Positions 34,020-42,001 of a stretch of DNA of 51,724 nucleotides are shown piece by piece. Source of the stretch: UMGS1052 sp045532035 (GTDB lineage Bacteria; Bacillota; Clostridia; Oscillospirales; CAG-382); the NCBI GenBank assembly GCA_045532035.1, contig JAZSFD010000018.1, positions 1 to 51,724 of the forward strand. The letters run 5' to 3'. The notes under the pieces were generated by a model. It saw only the letters and a program-made list of their open reading frames with translations. It was not told the origin of the DNA and did not search any database. The translations under genes and the position numbers were made by a program. How positions within the stretch are numbered: the stretch's first letter is position 1; the number at the start of each line of letters is the position of its first letter.

Positions 34020-34737
34020 TCTTATTTCTCCTTTCTTTAATATTTTCCGTTCCTGCAAGAAACAGGAAGCTGACATTCTCTCTTCCGACACCCGACAGAA
34101 GCTTATACGCTGTTGCAGCGGAAGCTCCGGTGGTTATCATATCATCAAGAATGATTATTCTTTGCGGAATATAAGAGTTTGCCGAAAGCTTCAGACTTCT
34201 TCCGGCATTTATCAATCTTTGCTTCTTGTTGAGAGCTCTCTGTGGTGTCTTATACCGTTTGTCCCGTTCAAAAAGCTTCATGAAACTGAAAGAGGGGTTA
34301 GAAAGAACAAAAGTTCGAAGAACCTCCTCCGATTGGTCAAAGCCGTATTTGTCAAAAAGCGAAATGCTCCGCGGGATATAACTGAGACAAAAATCTTCGG
34401 TTTCTTCCGAAAGCATATCTTTCACAACTTCGCCTGCAAGCTTTGCAAAAAATGCGCGACAGGCAGCGCAGTTCTGAGTTTTGAGGTGATATATGGCGCG
34501 CTCGACCGTTTCGTCGGAAAATCCGAAGAGAAAGACCGCTGTATTGTCGATGCCGTCGATCTTGCGGCGCGCTTTATAAAAGCTCTTTTCCATGCGTTGC
34601 GTACAGTGTTCACAGAAAGGGCTTTCAAATCTGTTTTTTCCGCTGTTAAAGAAAAATTTTTTGCAATCAAAGGCACTTTTTGTAATTTCGCCGCAGATAC
34701 AGCAGGTCCCGGGCACAAAAAAGCGAACGAAGTTCAT
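34012..34737 (-). CDS. ComF family protein (phosphoribosyltransferase domain)
   Basis: 241-aa ComF-type protein. The N-terminal zinc ribbon has CCIC at about 12-15 and CEHC near 44-47. The C-terminal phosphoribosyltransferase domain carries IIILDDMITTGASA (about 194-207). ComFC of B. subtilis is needed for transformation, and related proteins act in DNA uptake or nucleotide salvage. It sits between a histidine kinase and mreB, with 4-bp overlap on the kinase side and 8-bp overlap on the mreB side, so the three are one transcript. A short ComEC is encoded 23 kb away; helicase ComFA was not found. Confidence 0.88.
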   Translation of the reverse strand: MNFVRFFVPGTCCICGEITKSAFDCKKFFFNSGKNRFESPFCEHCTQRMEKSFYKARRKIDGIDNTAVFLFGFSDETVERAIYHLKTQNCAACRAFFAKLAGEVVKDMLSEETEDFCLSYIPRSISLFDKYGFDQSEEVLRTFVLSNPSFSFMKLFERDKRYKTPQRALNKKQRLINAGRSLKLSANSYIPQRIIILDDMITTGASAATAYKLLSGVGRENVSFLFLAGTENIKERRNKNE

Positions 34738-35522
34738 ATTTCCTCCGCTGCGGGAAGCTTCATTGAAAAGGTACAGAAATGTCCTTTTTGGTCTGTGTCC
34801 TTGTCAAAGACAAGCTCTATGCCGCTTTTTATTGCAAGCTTTTGAGAAATATAAAGGCCAAGCCCGAAGCCCGAAGTCCCCTTGCGTTCCACTCTTGCGC
34901 CTGCGGCAAATAGGTCTGGGTTTTCGGGAAGCTCATCAACATAGTTTTTCACGGAAAGGCTGACAGAGCAACCATCGGAAAGGATGTTCCAGGCGATTTG
35001 CCCTCTGTCTTTGCAATACTTTACAGCGTTTTCGAAAAGGTTCAAAACTATTTCAAAAACTGCATCCGGGTCGGCGCTGACATAGACTTCGTCGTCATCC
35101 GCAAAGGAAAACTCCACTTCAAGACCGCGCAGTGCTATCTTCCGCTCCACAAGCAGAAAAGCTCTGCGAACGGTTTCGCAAATTCCGAAGATCTGCGGAG
35201 TAAGGCGAATTTCCTCCCCCTCGCAAAGGCGGGCAGTAATGCGTGCAAGCCTGTCGGATTCCGACGAGATGAGGGCAAGATATTCCTCTCTTTTGTCATC
35301 ACGGACAGTACCGTCAAGCATGGCATCGGCAAAGCCTTTTATGCCTGTAAGAGGAGAGCGCAGGTCGTGGGCTGTTGTTGAAAGAAGAAGAGTTGTCTTC
35401 CTCTTTTCTTCCGCCTGCTTTTTTTTTGCAGAAAAATGGCAGAAAATGAGAAAAACATTTGCACAAAGCAAAACAACCGACACTGCCGCCATGATGACAA
35501 GCCACATCCCGGTGAATTTCAT
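34734..35522 (-). CDS. Membrane-anchored sensor histidine kinase, no adjacent response regulator
   Basis: 262-aa sensor kinase with one N-terminal membrane helix (about residues 8-30) and almost no external sensing part. The phosphoacceptor helix has TTAHDLRSPLTGIKG, followed by the ATPase domain with NLFENAVKY (N box) and GFGLGLYISQK (G2 box). The D-x-G-x-G box is replaced by KNYVDEL-type sequence, a variant common in Clostridia. Start 35522 was chosen because AAAGGATG lies upstream. It heads the kinase-comF-mreB transcript under a clear promoter. No response regulator is encoded nearby, so its partner is elsewhere. Its input may come from inside the membrane or cytoplasm. Confidence 0.88.
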   Translation of the reverse strand: MKFTGMWLVIMAAVSVVLLCANVFLIFCHFSAKKKQAEEKRKTTLLLSTTAHDLRSPLTGIKGFADAMLDGTVRDDKREEYLALISSESDRLARITARLCEGEEIRLTPQIFGICETVRRAFLLVERKIALRGLEVEFSFADDDEVYVSADPDAVFEIVLNLFENAVKYCKDRGQIAWNILSDGCSVSLSVKNYVDELPENPDLFAAGARVERKGTSGFGLGLYISQKLAIKSGIELVFDKDTDQKGHFCTFSMKLPAAEEI

Positions 35523-35562
35523 TCCGCCACATCCTTTCGGAAAAAACAAATCTACATGATAT

Positions 35563-35591
35563 ATTATATATTAAAGTTGAGCAAATTTCAA
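35563..35591 (-). promoter_or_regulatory. Promoter of kinase-comF-mreB operon
   Basis: On the minus strand, TTGAAA (35586-35591) and perfect TATAAT (35563-35568) with a 17-nt spacer lie about 40 bp upstream of the kinase start, in the gap behind the radical SAM gene. Confidence 0.75.
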
Positions 35592-35616
35592 TCGGTATTT
35601 TATGTTTTTAACAAAT

Positions 35617-36513
35617 TTACGAAAAATCGAGTTTTTCATAGAACTGCGGAACATATTCTTCTTTTGCCGACGAGCGCTGCTGATAAAAACCGTGGGTGAT
35701 TCCGCAGATTTCTGCATATTTCAGTACTTTTTGGTACTCGAGAGTGGTGAGACGTCTTGATATTTCGGGATATTCAAAAGCCTTGTGGGTGGGGAAATAC
35801 TGACACATGAGGCTGATATATAGCTTTTCGGTGTCAAAATTCCTTGCAAGATGGTCGATGACCTTCATTGTTTCGGAGATGTTTGACGGCAGAACAAGAT
35901 GGCGCACAAGAACTCCCGAGGTCATCATTCCGTCATTGTCAAACCGAGGATAGCCCGCAAGCGCAAACATTTCGGCAAGGGCATCCTTTGCATATTCAAA
36001 ATAGTCGCGCGCCGACGAATATTTTCCCGAAAGCTCGGGCGATACATATTTGAGATCGGGCAGAAAAACGTCAACATAGCCCGAAAGGCGCCGTATGGTT
36101 TCAGCTTTTTCATAGCCTCCTGTGTTCCAGACGACGGGAATATTAAGCTTTCCGCGTACCATATCAAGGGCGCGCAGGATGTTATTTGTGAAATGGGTGG
36201 GATTTACAAGATTTATATTGCGTGCACCTTTCGATTGAAGGCTGAGAAAGATCTGCCCCAACATTTCGTCGCTGATCTCACTGCCGAAGGGCGCATGGGA
36301 AATGACATGATTCTGACAGAAAACGCACCGCAGTGCACAGCCCGAAAAAAAGACAGTTCCCGAACCGCGCTTTCCCGAAATGCATGGCTCCTCCCACATA
36401 TGAAGATCGGCTCTTGCAACGGCGGAAAGCTCTCCGCTCTTGCAAAAGCCGTTTTTTTTCGATCTGTCGGCTCCGCAGTTTCTCGGACAGAGCCTGCATT
36501 TGTTGCCGCTCAT
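35617..36513 (-). CDS. Radical SAM protein, PflX-like (COG1313)
   Basis: 298-aa radical SAM protein resembling PflX/COG1313. The N-terminal Cys cluster NKCRLCPRNCGADR is followed by the canonical SGCALRCVFCQN (CxxxCxxC) at about residues 68-79. Unlike PflA, substrate and target enzyme are unknown. Members are scattered in anaerobes, often as activators of unknown enzymes. The frame extends to 36783, but the start at 36513 fits the N-terminal Cys cluster and gives a 4-bp ATGA overlap with mreD; the extra 90 residues are off-frame mreD sequence. It is the last gene of the prsA-mreD transcript. Confidence 0.85.
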   Translation of the reverse strand: MSGNKCRLCPRNCGADRSKKNGFCKSGELSAVARADLHMWEEPCISGKRGSGTVFFSGCALRCVFCQNHVISHAPFGSEISDEMLGQIFLSLQSKGARNINLVNPTHFTNNILRALDMVRGKLNIPVVWNTGGYEKAETIRRLSGYVDVFLPDLKYVSPELSGKYSSARDYFEYAKDALAEMFALAGYPRFDNDGMMTSGVLVRHLVLPSNISETMKVIDHLARNFDTEKLYISLMCQYFPTHKAFEYPEISRRLTTLEYQKVLKYAEICGITHGFYQQRSSAKEEYVPQFYEKLDFS

Positions 36514-37061
36514 CTGCCTGCCTCGACGGTGGGTATTCTGAATACTGCCATGAGAATACGCATCACTGCAAAAATGATGGCGGAGCAGAGGACATTTGCC
36601 GCATATTCGGGCAAAACACCAAGCAGGAGAAGGCTGAAAAGCCCCACATCCTTTGTTACCGCGATGAGATAGAAGAACGAGAAAAGCGATTTTGCCCAAA
36701 CGAGCATTGCCGCCACAAGCATGGCGGAAAGTGGTGTTCTGTGCGAAAATGGCTTGCAGAAAGGTCCTGCAAAATAGCCGCAAATGAGAAAAACAAGTGG
36801 TGAGAAGGCGTAAGGGCTTCCAATAAAAACATCAAAAACAAAGCCTGTGATAAGTCCGAAGTATGCTGCTTTTTTCCGTCCGCCCAGAAGTCCCATCGAT
36901 ATGACCGAGCAGAGCAGGATATCTGCTTTTACCGTGAGTCCCGCAACCGACGAAAAGCTTATGGCAAGATGCGGCATAAGCTTTGTGGCAAGTATAAAAG
37001 CTACAATAAAAAACAGGACAAAAAATATCTCGGTTTTTTTGTTTTTCAGAAATTTCAGCAA
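36510..37061 (-). CDS. mreD: Rod shape-determining protein MreD
   Basis: 183-aa membrane protein with about five or six hydrophobic segments and the MreD-like pattern GLITGFVFDVFIGSPYAFSP (about residues 70-89). MreD works with MreB, MreC and penicillin-binding protein 2 in elongation of the cell wall. Here it is not beside mreC or mreB, but sits between a PrsA-like foldase and a radical SAM gene. Family recognition is based on length, topology and this segment, so it is less certain than for other genes. The start is preceded by a weak GGGAAACACC region. Confidence 0.75.
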   Translation of the reverse strand: MLKFLKNKKTEIFFVLFFIVAFILATKLMPHLAISFSSVAGLTVKADILLCSVISMGLLGGRKKAAYFGLITGFVFDVFIGSPYAFSPLVFLICGYFAGPFCKPFSHRTPLSAMLVAAMLVWAKSLFSFFYLIAVTKDVGLFSLLLLGVLPEYAANVLCSAIIFAVMRILMAVFRIPTVEAGR

Positions 37062-37085
37062 GGTGTTTCCCCTTTTTTGTTGAGT

Positions 37086-38180
37086 TTACGGCATGGGAGC
37101 CGCGGCGATGGTGTGAAGCGAAACAAGATCGTGATTTACCTTGACCTTTTCGGCATAGGTGTTAAGAAGATCTTCAAAGCTTGCGTCCTCAAGCTTTGTG
37201 CGGATGGTTTCAACGGCGGTTTCGTTTGTGTTATAGTTTTCGGGATCAGTTTCTATTCTTTTAATGATGTGGACACCATAGGTGGAATCGACAGAGCGCA
37301 CCTCGCCGATTTCCATTTGCTTGAGAGCCTCACCCAGCTCAGGAGCGTTTGTGGTCTGGCCTGTTGAGTCCATGGCAGAGGCGTTGGGGTAGACCACAAC
37401 ATAGTCGTTTGGATATGCCTTTTCGATCTCTGAAAGGGAGGCGCCGTCCTTTACAAGCTCAAAGATCTCGCCTGCGGTCTGCTTTCTTCTTGCTGTTTCA
37501 GCCTCGCTTACGGGAGCTCGGGTGCCGTCGATCTTCTCCTGATATGCCGTGGTGATGAAGATGTGCTCGACGGTGTAATAATTTTCGGCATAATACTGTT
37601 TGATCTGACTTTCGGGAATCTGTGCGACTCCCACTCCGTCACCGAATAAAGCCTCCTTCAGAGCGTCTTTGTTCCAGGTTGTAAGATAAAGCTTTTCGTA
37701 ATCGTCGTAGCTTGTGCCGTAGGCGGAAAGATAGTTTTCAAAGCTCATGACCGAGCCATATTGCTCGATGGCATAGTTTTCGACGGTGGCGGTCATATAA
37801 TCAAGATATGCGTCCTGCGAAACGAAGTTTTCATAAAGTATCACATTTGCTGCCACAATCTTTTTTGCATCGTCCAGGATAATATCTGTGAAATGCTCCT
37901 CATAGGTTTTTCCGTCGGGAGCGGTAAGTCCCCAGAGCTCATCGTATTCGCCGGAAAAATCGCTGTAATTGAGCACAAGCACAGGCAGATACTCCGATTT
38001 TTTCTGGGAAAGAAAGAAGCTGTACATGCCTTCGGTCATGCAGGCTTCGGACATATGCTTTCCCTCGCTGTCATATCCGCAAAGGGCGTGATCTTCTGTT
38101 TTTCCGGTGCAGGAAAAGCACAAAACGGATGAAGCGCAAAGAAGAGCGCAGAGTATGCTTTTTGTGAGATTTTTTATCAT
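37086..38180 (-). CDS. PrsA-like lipoprotein foldase (PpiC-type peptidylprolyl isomerase)
   Basis: 364-aa exported foldase. A lipoprotein-type signal peptide (about residues 1-24, ending LCFSC) fits anchoring at Cys24. The middle includes an N-terminal chaperone-like region rich in Tyr and acidic residues. A parvulin (PpiC) domain sits at about 205-310, with the segments VEHIFITTAYQEK and STYGVHIIKRIE. PrsA proteins help secreted proteins fold outside the membrane and assist cell-wall enzymes, which fits the neighbour mreD. A very strong promoter lies upstream. The lipobox is slightly unusual (Cys-Phe-Ser-Cys). The substrates are not known. Confidence 0.87.
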   Translation of the reverse strand: MIKNLTKSILCALLCASSVLCFSCTGKTEDHALCGYDSEGKHMSEACMTEGMYSFFLSQKKSEYLPVLVLNYSDFSGEYDELWGLTAPDGKTYEEHFTDIILDDAKKIVAANVILYENFVSQDAYLDYMTATVENYAIEQYGSVMSFENYLSAYGTSYDDYEKLYLTTWNKDALKEALFGDGVGVAQIPESQIKQYYAENYYTVEHIFITTAYQEKIDGTRAPVSEAETARRKQTAGEIFELVKDGASLSEIEKAYPNDYVVVYPNASAMDSTGQTTNAPELGEALKQMEIGEVRSVDSTYGVHIIKRIETDPENYNTNETAVETIRTKLEDASFEDLLNTYAEKVKVNHDLVSLHTIAAAPMP

Positions 38181-38215
38181 TTTCTTGTCTGATCCTTTCG
38201 GATTATTGCTTTTAT

Positions 38216-38244
38216 ATTATAACGCGCAAAAGAGCTCTTGTCAA
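38216..38244 (-). promoter_or_regulatory. Consensus promoter of prsA-mreD-radical SAM operon
   Basis: On the minus strand, perfect TTGACA (38239-38244) and perfect TATAAT (38216-38221) with a 17-nt spacer lie about 35 bp upstream of the prsA start and directly behind the stop of the DUF1643 gene. This is among the strongest promoters in the window. Confidence 0.87.
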
Positions 38245-38871
38245 TCACACGCGCAACCTTTGGGCTTTAAGATAGCCTTCGATGTCAAAGGCATCTTTTT
38301 TCGTGTCCGATCGCAGATACAGCGGATGGTGGGGATGTCCCTTTTTAGATATGGCGCCGCAGGAAAACCACCGGGCACCGTATTTTTTCGAAATCTCATA
38401 AAAATCCCCGATAAGCGAGGGCAGATATGCCCGCTTTTCGATTATGGCGCCCCATGCCGCCCAAACCGACGGGGTTTTTTCGCAGTTTGAAAGTATGTAT
38501 TCAAAAGCCTTGATGTTTTCGGTGTGGAGCTCTTTGTTGCATATCTTTTCCATGTCGTCGGGGTCTGTTGCCCGTTGGGCATAGACATTGAACATGATGA
38601 AGCTGTCGTGGCCGTTGAAGCTTGCGATGCGCTCGACCGATTTGAGGGTGTTGTCAAGGTCGTCGGGAGCTGCGGTTGAAGGATTTATGCCGATGCAGAT
38701 GAGAGGATCCTTTCCCCTTGTGCCGAGGATATAACGGTATTCGCTGTAAAAGGGCGGCACATAGAGCCACTTTTTTATATCATAGCTTTCCTGCTCTCTG
38801 AGCGCATCATGCAAGGCGTCCTCAAAGGTCAGAAGCGAAAGCGTGTGGGTTTCGCGGGAGGGAATATGCAC
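38245..38871 (-). CDS. DUF1643 domain-containing protein
   Basis: 208-aa protein with a DUF1643 domain, recognised by the segments YILGTRGKDPLICIGINPST (about 47-66), ASFNGHDSFIMFNVYAQRAT and the C-terminal GHPHHPLYL. Function is unknown; the domain recurs in bacteria and phages. The start is GTG 38871, chosen because AAGGAG is 8 nt upstream; no ATG in frame fits better. It is the last gene of the operon that includes mnmA and lies 18 bp behind it. The strong prsA promoter starts where it ends. I cannot link it to any pathway. Confidence 0.8.
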   Translation of the reverse strand: MHIPSRETHTLSLLTFEDALHDALREQESYDIKKWLYVPPFYSEYRYILGTRGKDPLICIGINPSTAAPDDLDNTLKSVERIASFNGHDSFIMFNVYAQRATDPDDMEKICNKELHTENIKAFEYILSNCEKTPSVWAAWGAIIEKRAYLPSLIGDFYEISKKYGARWFSCGAISKKGHPHHPLYLRSDTKKDAFDIEGYLKAQRLRV

Positions 38872-38889
38872 TTCATTTTCTCCTTTTTG

Positions 38890-39936
38890 TCAGATAATTT
38901 CTCCGCCGCCCAAAAGAACTCCGTCGTCATCATAAAAGACTGCCGACTGTCCCGGGGTCAGGGCTCGTTGGGGGGAGTCAAATTCGATCTTCAGAAGACC
39001 GTTTTCAAAAGAGAGCGATGCTTCTGCCTCTTTTGCCGAATATCTTGTTTTGACTTTGGCGCGAAAAGGCACATCGATGCTGTCGAAAGCCTGAAGATTC
39101 ACATTTTTTGCATAAAGCACCGACGAAAAAAGCCTGTCCTCGGGACAAAGCACCACCTCGTTTGATGAGACCTTTTTCTCTTTGACATAAAGGGGTGCGG
39201 GAAGAGCAAGACCAAGACCCTTGCGCTGACCCACGGTATAATGGATGATACCCTTGTGAGTGCCGAGGATTTTTCCGTCTTCGGTGACAAAATTTCCCGG
39301 ATCAAAGCTTTTGCCAAGGGTTTTTTCGACGATCTGGCCGTATTTTCCATCGGGCACAAAGCAGATGTCCTGGCTGTCCTTTTTGCGGGCGTTGACAAAG
39401 CCGTTCTGTTCGGCGACGGTGCGCACCTGTGTTTTATCAAGCGAGCCTAACGGGAAGAGGGCAAATTCCACCTGTTCACGGGTGAGCTGCCAGAGAACAT
39501 AGCTCTGATCTTTTTTTGGATCCTGTGCTTTCATAATGACTTTTCTGCCGTATTTTTGCGAAAAGTCTGTTCTTGCGTAATGTCCCGTTGCCACAAGGTC
39601 AAAGCCCTTTTCTTTGGCATATTCGCAAAGGATGCCGAATTTGATGTGCCTGTTACATTCGACACAAGGGTTGGGAGTGAGTCCGTCGGCATAGTTTTTC
39701 GCAAAGGAGGTGATGACCTCCTTTTCAAAAAGCTCTTTTCTGTCAAGAAGAATATGCGAAAGACCCAAGGACGCCGCAAGCGTTTTTGCGTCGTTTGCCT
39801 CGGTTTCGTTGCCGCACAGCAAAAGAGTTGCCCCCACGACCTCAAAACCCTCGTTTTTGAGCAGGAGCATCGAGACCGCGCTGTCAACTCCGCCGCTTAC
39901 GGCGCAGAGAACCCGCTTTTTTGTGGTGTCATTCAT
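38890..39936 (-). CDS. mnmA: tRNA-specific 2-thiouridylase MnmA
   Basis: 348-aa MnmA, the PP-loop enzyme that adds sulfur to wobble uridine 34 of certain tRNAs. The ATP loop SGGVDS (about 14-19), the active-site Cys in NPCVECN (about 89-95) and the later QDICFV motif are all present. The length is normal. The start at 39936 is favoured over the upstream ATG at 39972, since the latter is inside the preceding hydrolase gene. The ribosome site is weak. It lies 4 bp after that gene, suggesting translational coupling. MnmM, acting on the same nucleotide, is encoded at 3.5 kb. Confidence 0.95.
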   Translation of the reverse strand: MNDTTKKRVLCAVSGGVDSAVSMLLLKNEGFEVVGATLLLCGNETEANDAKTLAASLGLSHILLDRKELFEKEVITSFAKNYADGLTPNPCVECNRHIKFGILCEYAKEKGFDLVATGHYARTDFSQKYGRKVIMKAQDPKKDQSYVLWQLTREQVEFALFPLGSLDKTQVRTVAEQNGFVNARKKDSQDICFVPDGKYGQIVEKTLGKSFDPGNFVTEDGKILGTHKGIIHYTVGQRKGLGLALPAPLYVKEKKVSSNEVVLCPEDRLFSSVLYAKNVNLQAFDSIDVPFRAKVKTRYSAKEAEASLSFENGLLKIEFDSPQRALTPGQSAVFYDDDGVLLGGGEII

Positions 39937-39940
39937 GGTT

Positions 39941-41335
39941 TTATATCTCTTTTCCCGAAAAGCTTGTGGCATAACCGGGATTGTTTTTTGTCTTGCGGTT
40001 GATGCTGATACCCTCTTCGGTCTGTTCGAAAGAGTAGGTTATTCTGTGTGGGCAGTTGGTGCCGCGCAGGGTGACGATGAGCTTTTCGCCGTCATTTTCT
40101 GCGCAGGCGGCAAAATCAAGATTGCCGTCAAAGGTAGCTGTGAGATCTGTGAGTGTCGGTTTCACATGATCGCCGTAAAGAGTGCCTGCAGTCCAGCTTC
40201 GGGGAACAAGATGGATTACGCTTGTATAGGTTTTTTTGGAGGTTATCAAAATGTCGATACCACCCTCTTCGTTTTTGTCAAAATAAACCTGTCCGAAAGA
40301 GCAGATGTTTTCGTCAAAGGCATAGGCTTTTCCGACAAGCGGGCATTTTTCGGGCTCAAAGTCTGACGGAGGATAGAAGGAGGCGAGAAATTCCTCAAGC
40401 TCCTTTTCGTCGCCGTGACTGTCGCATTCCTCAAGCTCGTCGAGGAAGTTGTAGAAGCAGTCGATTTCGGGTTGCATCACACCGACCTCGACGACGGCAC
40501 CGATGACAGTGTTCCTTTTTGGGAAAACAAGGCAAAGCTGACCGAAAGCTCCGTCTCCGCGGAAGCCCTCGCGGGAGCTGCACCAGAACTGGAGTCCATA
40601 GCCTGAGCACCAGTCGGGAGCGCCGTTTCCGCTGTTGTCGGAAATCTTTGAACTCGCAAGCTTTACAAATTCTTCCGAAAGAAATCTTTTTCCGTTATAA
40701 ATTCCTCCCGAAAGATACAAAAGTCCGAGCTTTGCCGCGTCCTCCGACGAAACATGAAAGCCGACCCCACCCTCGGAATAGCCCTTGTGCGAAAGCCACA
40801 TCGAGCCTTTTATGCCCAAATGTCTGAAAAGATGCAGATCAAGAAATTCAAGCACCGAAAGCCCGGTTCTTTTTGTTACGCAGGCGCCTGAAAGACAAGT
40901 TGCTCCCGTGTTGTAGGCAAAATGGGTGCCGGGGACAAACTCCACCTTGTTTGCAAGAAAAGCGGCGACGGGATCGTCCGAGCGCATCATGCTTTTCATG
41001 ACACAGCCTGAGTGACCTGTGTTCATCGAAAGAACATTGAGCAGGGTCATTTTTGAAAGATTTTCAGAAATTTCTTCAGGACACTTATCGGGAAAAATGT
41101 CGACGATCCTTTCATCAAGCGAAAGAAGTCCCATGTCGCAGGCAATTCCGACTGCTGTCGAGCAAAACGATTTGCTCAGCGAATAGACATGGTTCTTCTG
41201 GTAAGGAGAATAGGGAGCGGGAGATCCCGAAAAGATCTTTTCTCCGTTTCTGTAAACCGTCAGGGCATGAAGCTCGGCGTCTGCTTTGGAGAAAAGATTG
41301 TTTATGAGATTTTTCACAGCCGATTCATAGGTCAT
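39941..41335 (-). CDS. Serine hydrolase, beta-lactamase/PBP-related
   Basis: 464-aa protein with a class C beta-lactamase-like fold. The Ser-x-x-Lys motif is SLSK (about residues 53-56), followed by a YNTG segment near residue 155 (YAN/YSN equivalent), in an N-terminal domain of about 330 residues. The rest may be a small beta-domain. No signal peptide is seen, so it is probably cytoplasmic and likely an esterase or peptidase rather than a secreted beta-lactamase. AAGGAG precedes the ATG. It lies between pth (24 bp) and mnmA (4 bp); no functional link to them is apparent. The substrate is unknown. Confidence 0.85.
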   Translation of the reverse strand: MTYESAVKNLINNLFSKADAELHALTVYRNGEKIFSGSPAPYSPYQKNHVYSLSKSFCSTAVGIACDMGLLSLDERIVDIFPDKCPEEISENLSKMTLLNVLSMNTGHSGCVMKSMMRSDDPVAAFLANKVEFVPGTHFAYNTGATCLSGACVTKRTGLSVLEFLDLHLFRHLGIKGSMWLSHKGYSEGGVGFHVSSEDAAKLGLLYLSGGIYNGKRFLSEEFVKLASSKISDNSGNGAPDWCSGYGLQFWCSSREGFRGDGAFGQLCLVFPKRNTVIGAVVEVGVMQPEIDCFYNFLDELEECDSHGDEKELEEFLASFYPPSDFEPEKCPLVGKAYAFDENICSFGQVYFDKNEEGGIDILITSKKTYTSVIHLVPRSWTAGTLYGDHVKPTLTDLTATFDGNLDFAACAENDGEKLIVTLRGTNCPHRITYSFEQTEEGISINRKTKNNPGYATSFSGKEI

Positions 41336-41359
41336 TGAAGTTGTCTCCTTTGCAAAAAA

Positions 41360-41986
41360 TTATCTGCTGAACTTGTTCATCGCTTCGTCGATCTTGCCGC
41401 CGACTATGAGCTTTGAGGCGTCAAGAACATTTCCGAAGAGTGAAAAGAGTGTTTCTTTTTCGTTGTCGGGAAAGCCGCTGAGCACCCAGTCGGCAAGCTC
41501 CATTTCTGGATGAGGTTTTTTCCCCACACCGATCTTGATGCGAGGGAAAGCGTCTGTTCCGAAATGCTCGATGATAGAGCGCATTCCCTTCTGACCGCCG
41601 TCTGAGCCCTTGCGGCGGATGCGCATGACGCCGACATCAAGTGAGATGTCGTCATGTATGACAAGGATGTTTTCGGGAGGAAGCTTATAAAAATCCGCAG
41701 CCTCGCGCAGAGCCTGACCCGAATTGTTCATGAAGGTCTGGGGAAGCATGAAAAGACATCTTTTGGTGCCGAAGGTCACATTGGTGCAAAGAGACGAAAA
41801 TTTCGAGCGGTTGATGGTGAAATTTTCTTTCTGGCTGATATAGCTGAGAGCCAGAAAGCCTGCGTTGTGGCGGGTGAAGGTGTATTTGCTTCCGGGATTT
41901 CCGAGACCTGCAATGATGAAGCTTATGGGCTCGGCGGAAGCTGATTCCGATTCGATTTTTTTGAAAAGGTCAAATATATTTGCCAT
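41360..41986 (-). CDS. pth: Peptidyl-tRNA hydrolase
   Basis: 208-aa Pth, which frees tRNA from stalled peptidyl-tRNA. The loop GLGNPG (residues 27-32), catalytic His40 in FTRHNAGF, and the segments FMNNSGQAL and GSDGGQKGMRSI match the family. It has about 20 extra N-terminal residues before the fold; a start at a later codon is possible, but none has a better ribosome site. It lies 15 bp after an unknown gene in the azl-to-DUF1643 operon. Confidence 0.95.
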   Translation of the reverse strand: MANIFDLFKKIESESASAEPISFIIAGLGNPGSKYTFTRHNAGFLALSYISQKENFTINRSKFSSLCTNVTFGTKRCLFMLPQTFMNNSGQALREAADFYKLPPENILVIHDDISLDVGVMRIRRKGSDGGQKGMRSIIEHFGTDAFPRIKIGVGKKPHPEMELADWVLSGFPDNEKETLFSLFGNVLDASKLIVGGKIDEAMNKFSR

Positions 41987-42001
41987 TGTTGTCTCCTGAT
42001 A

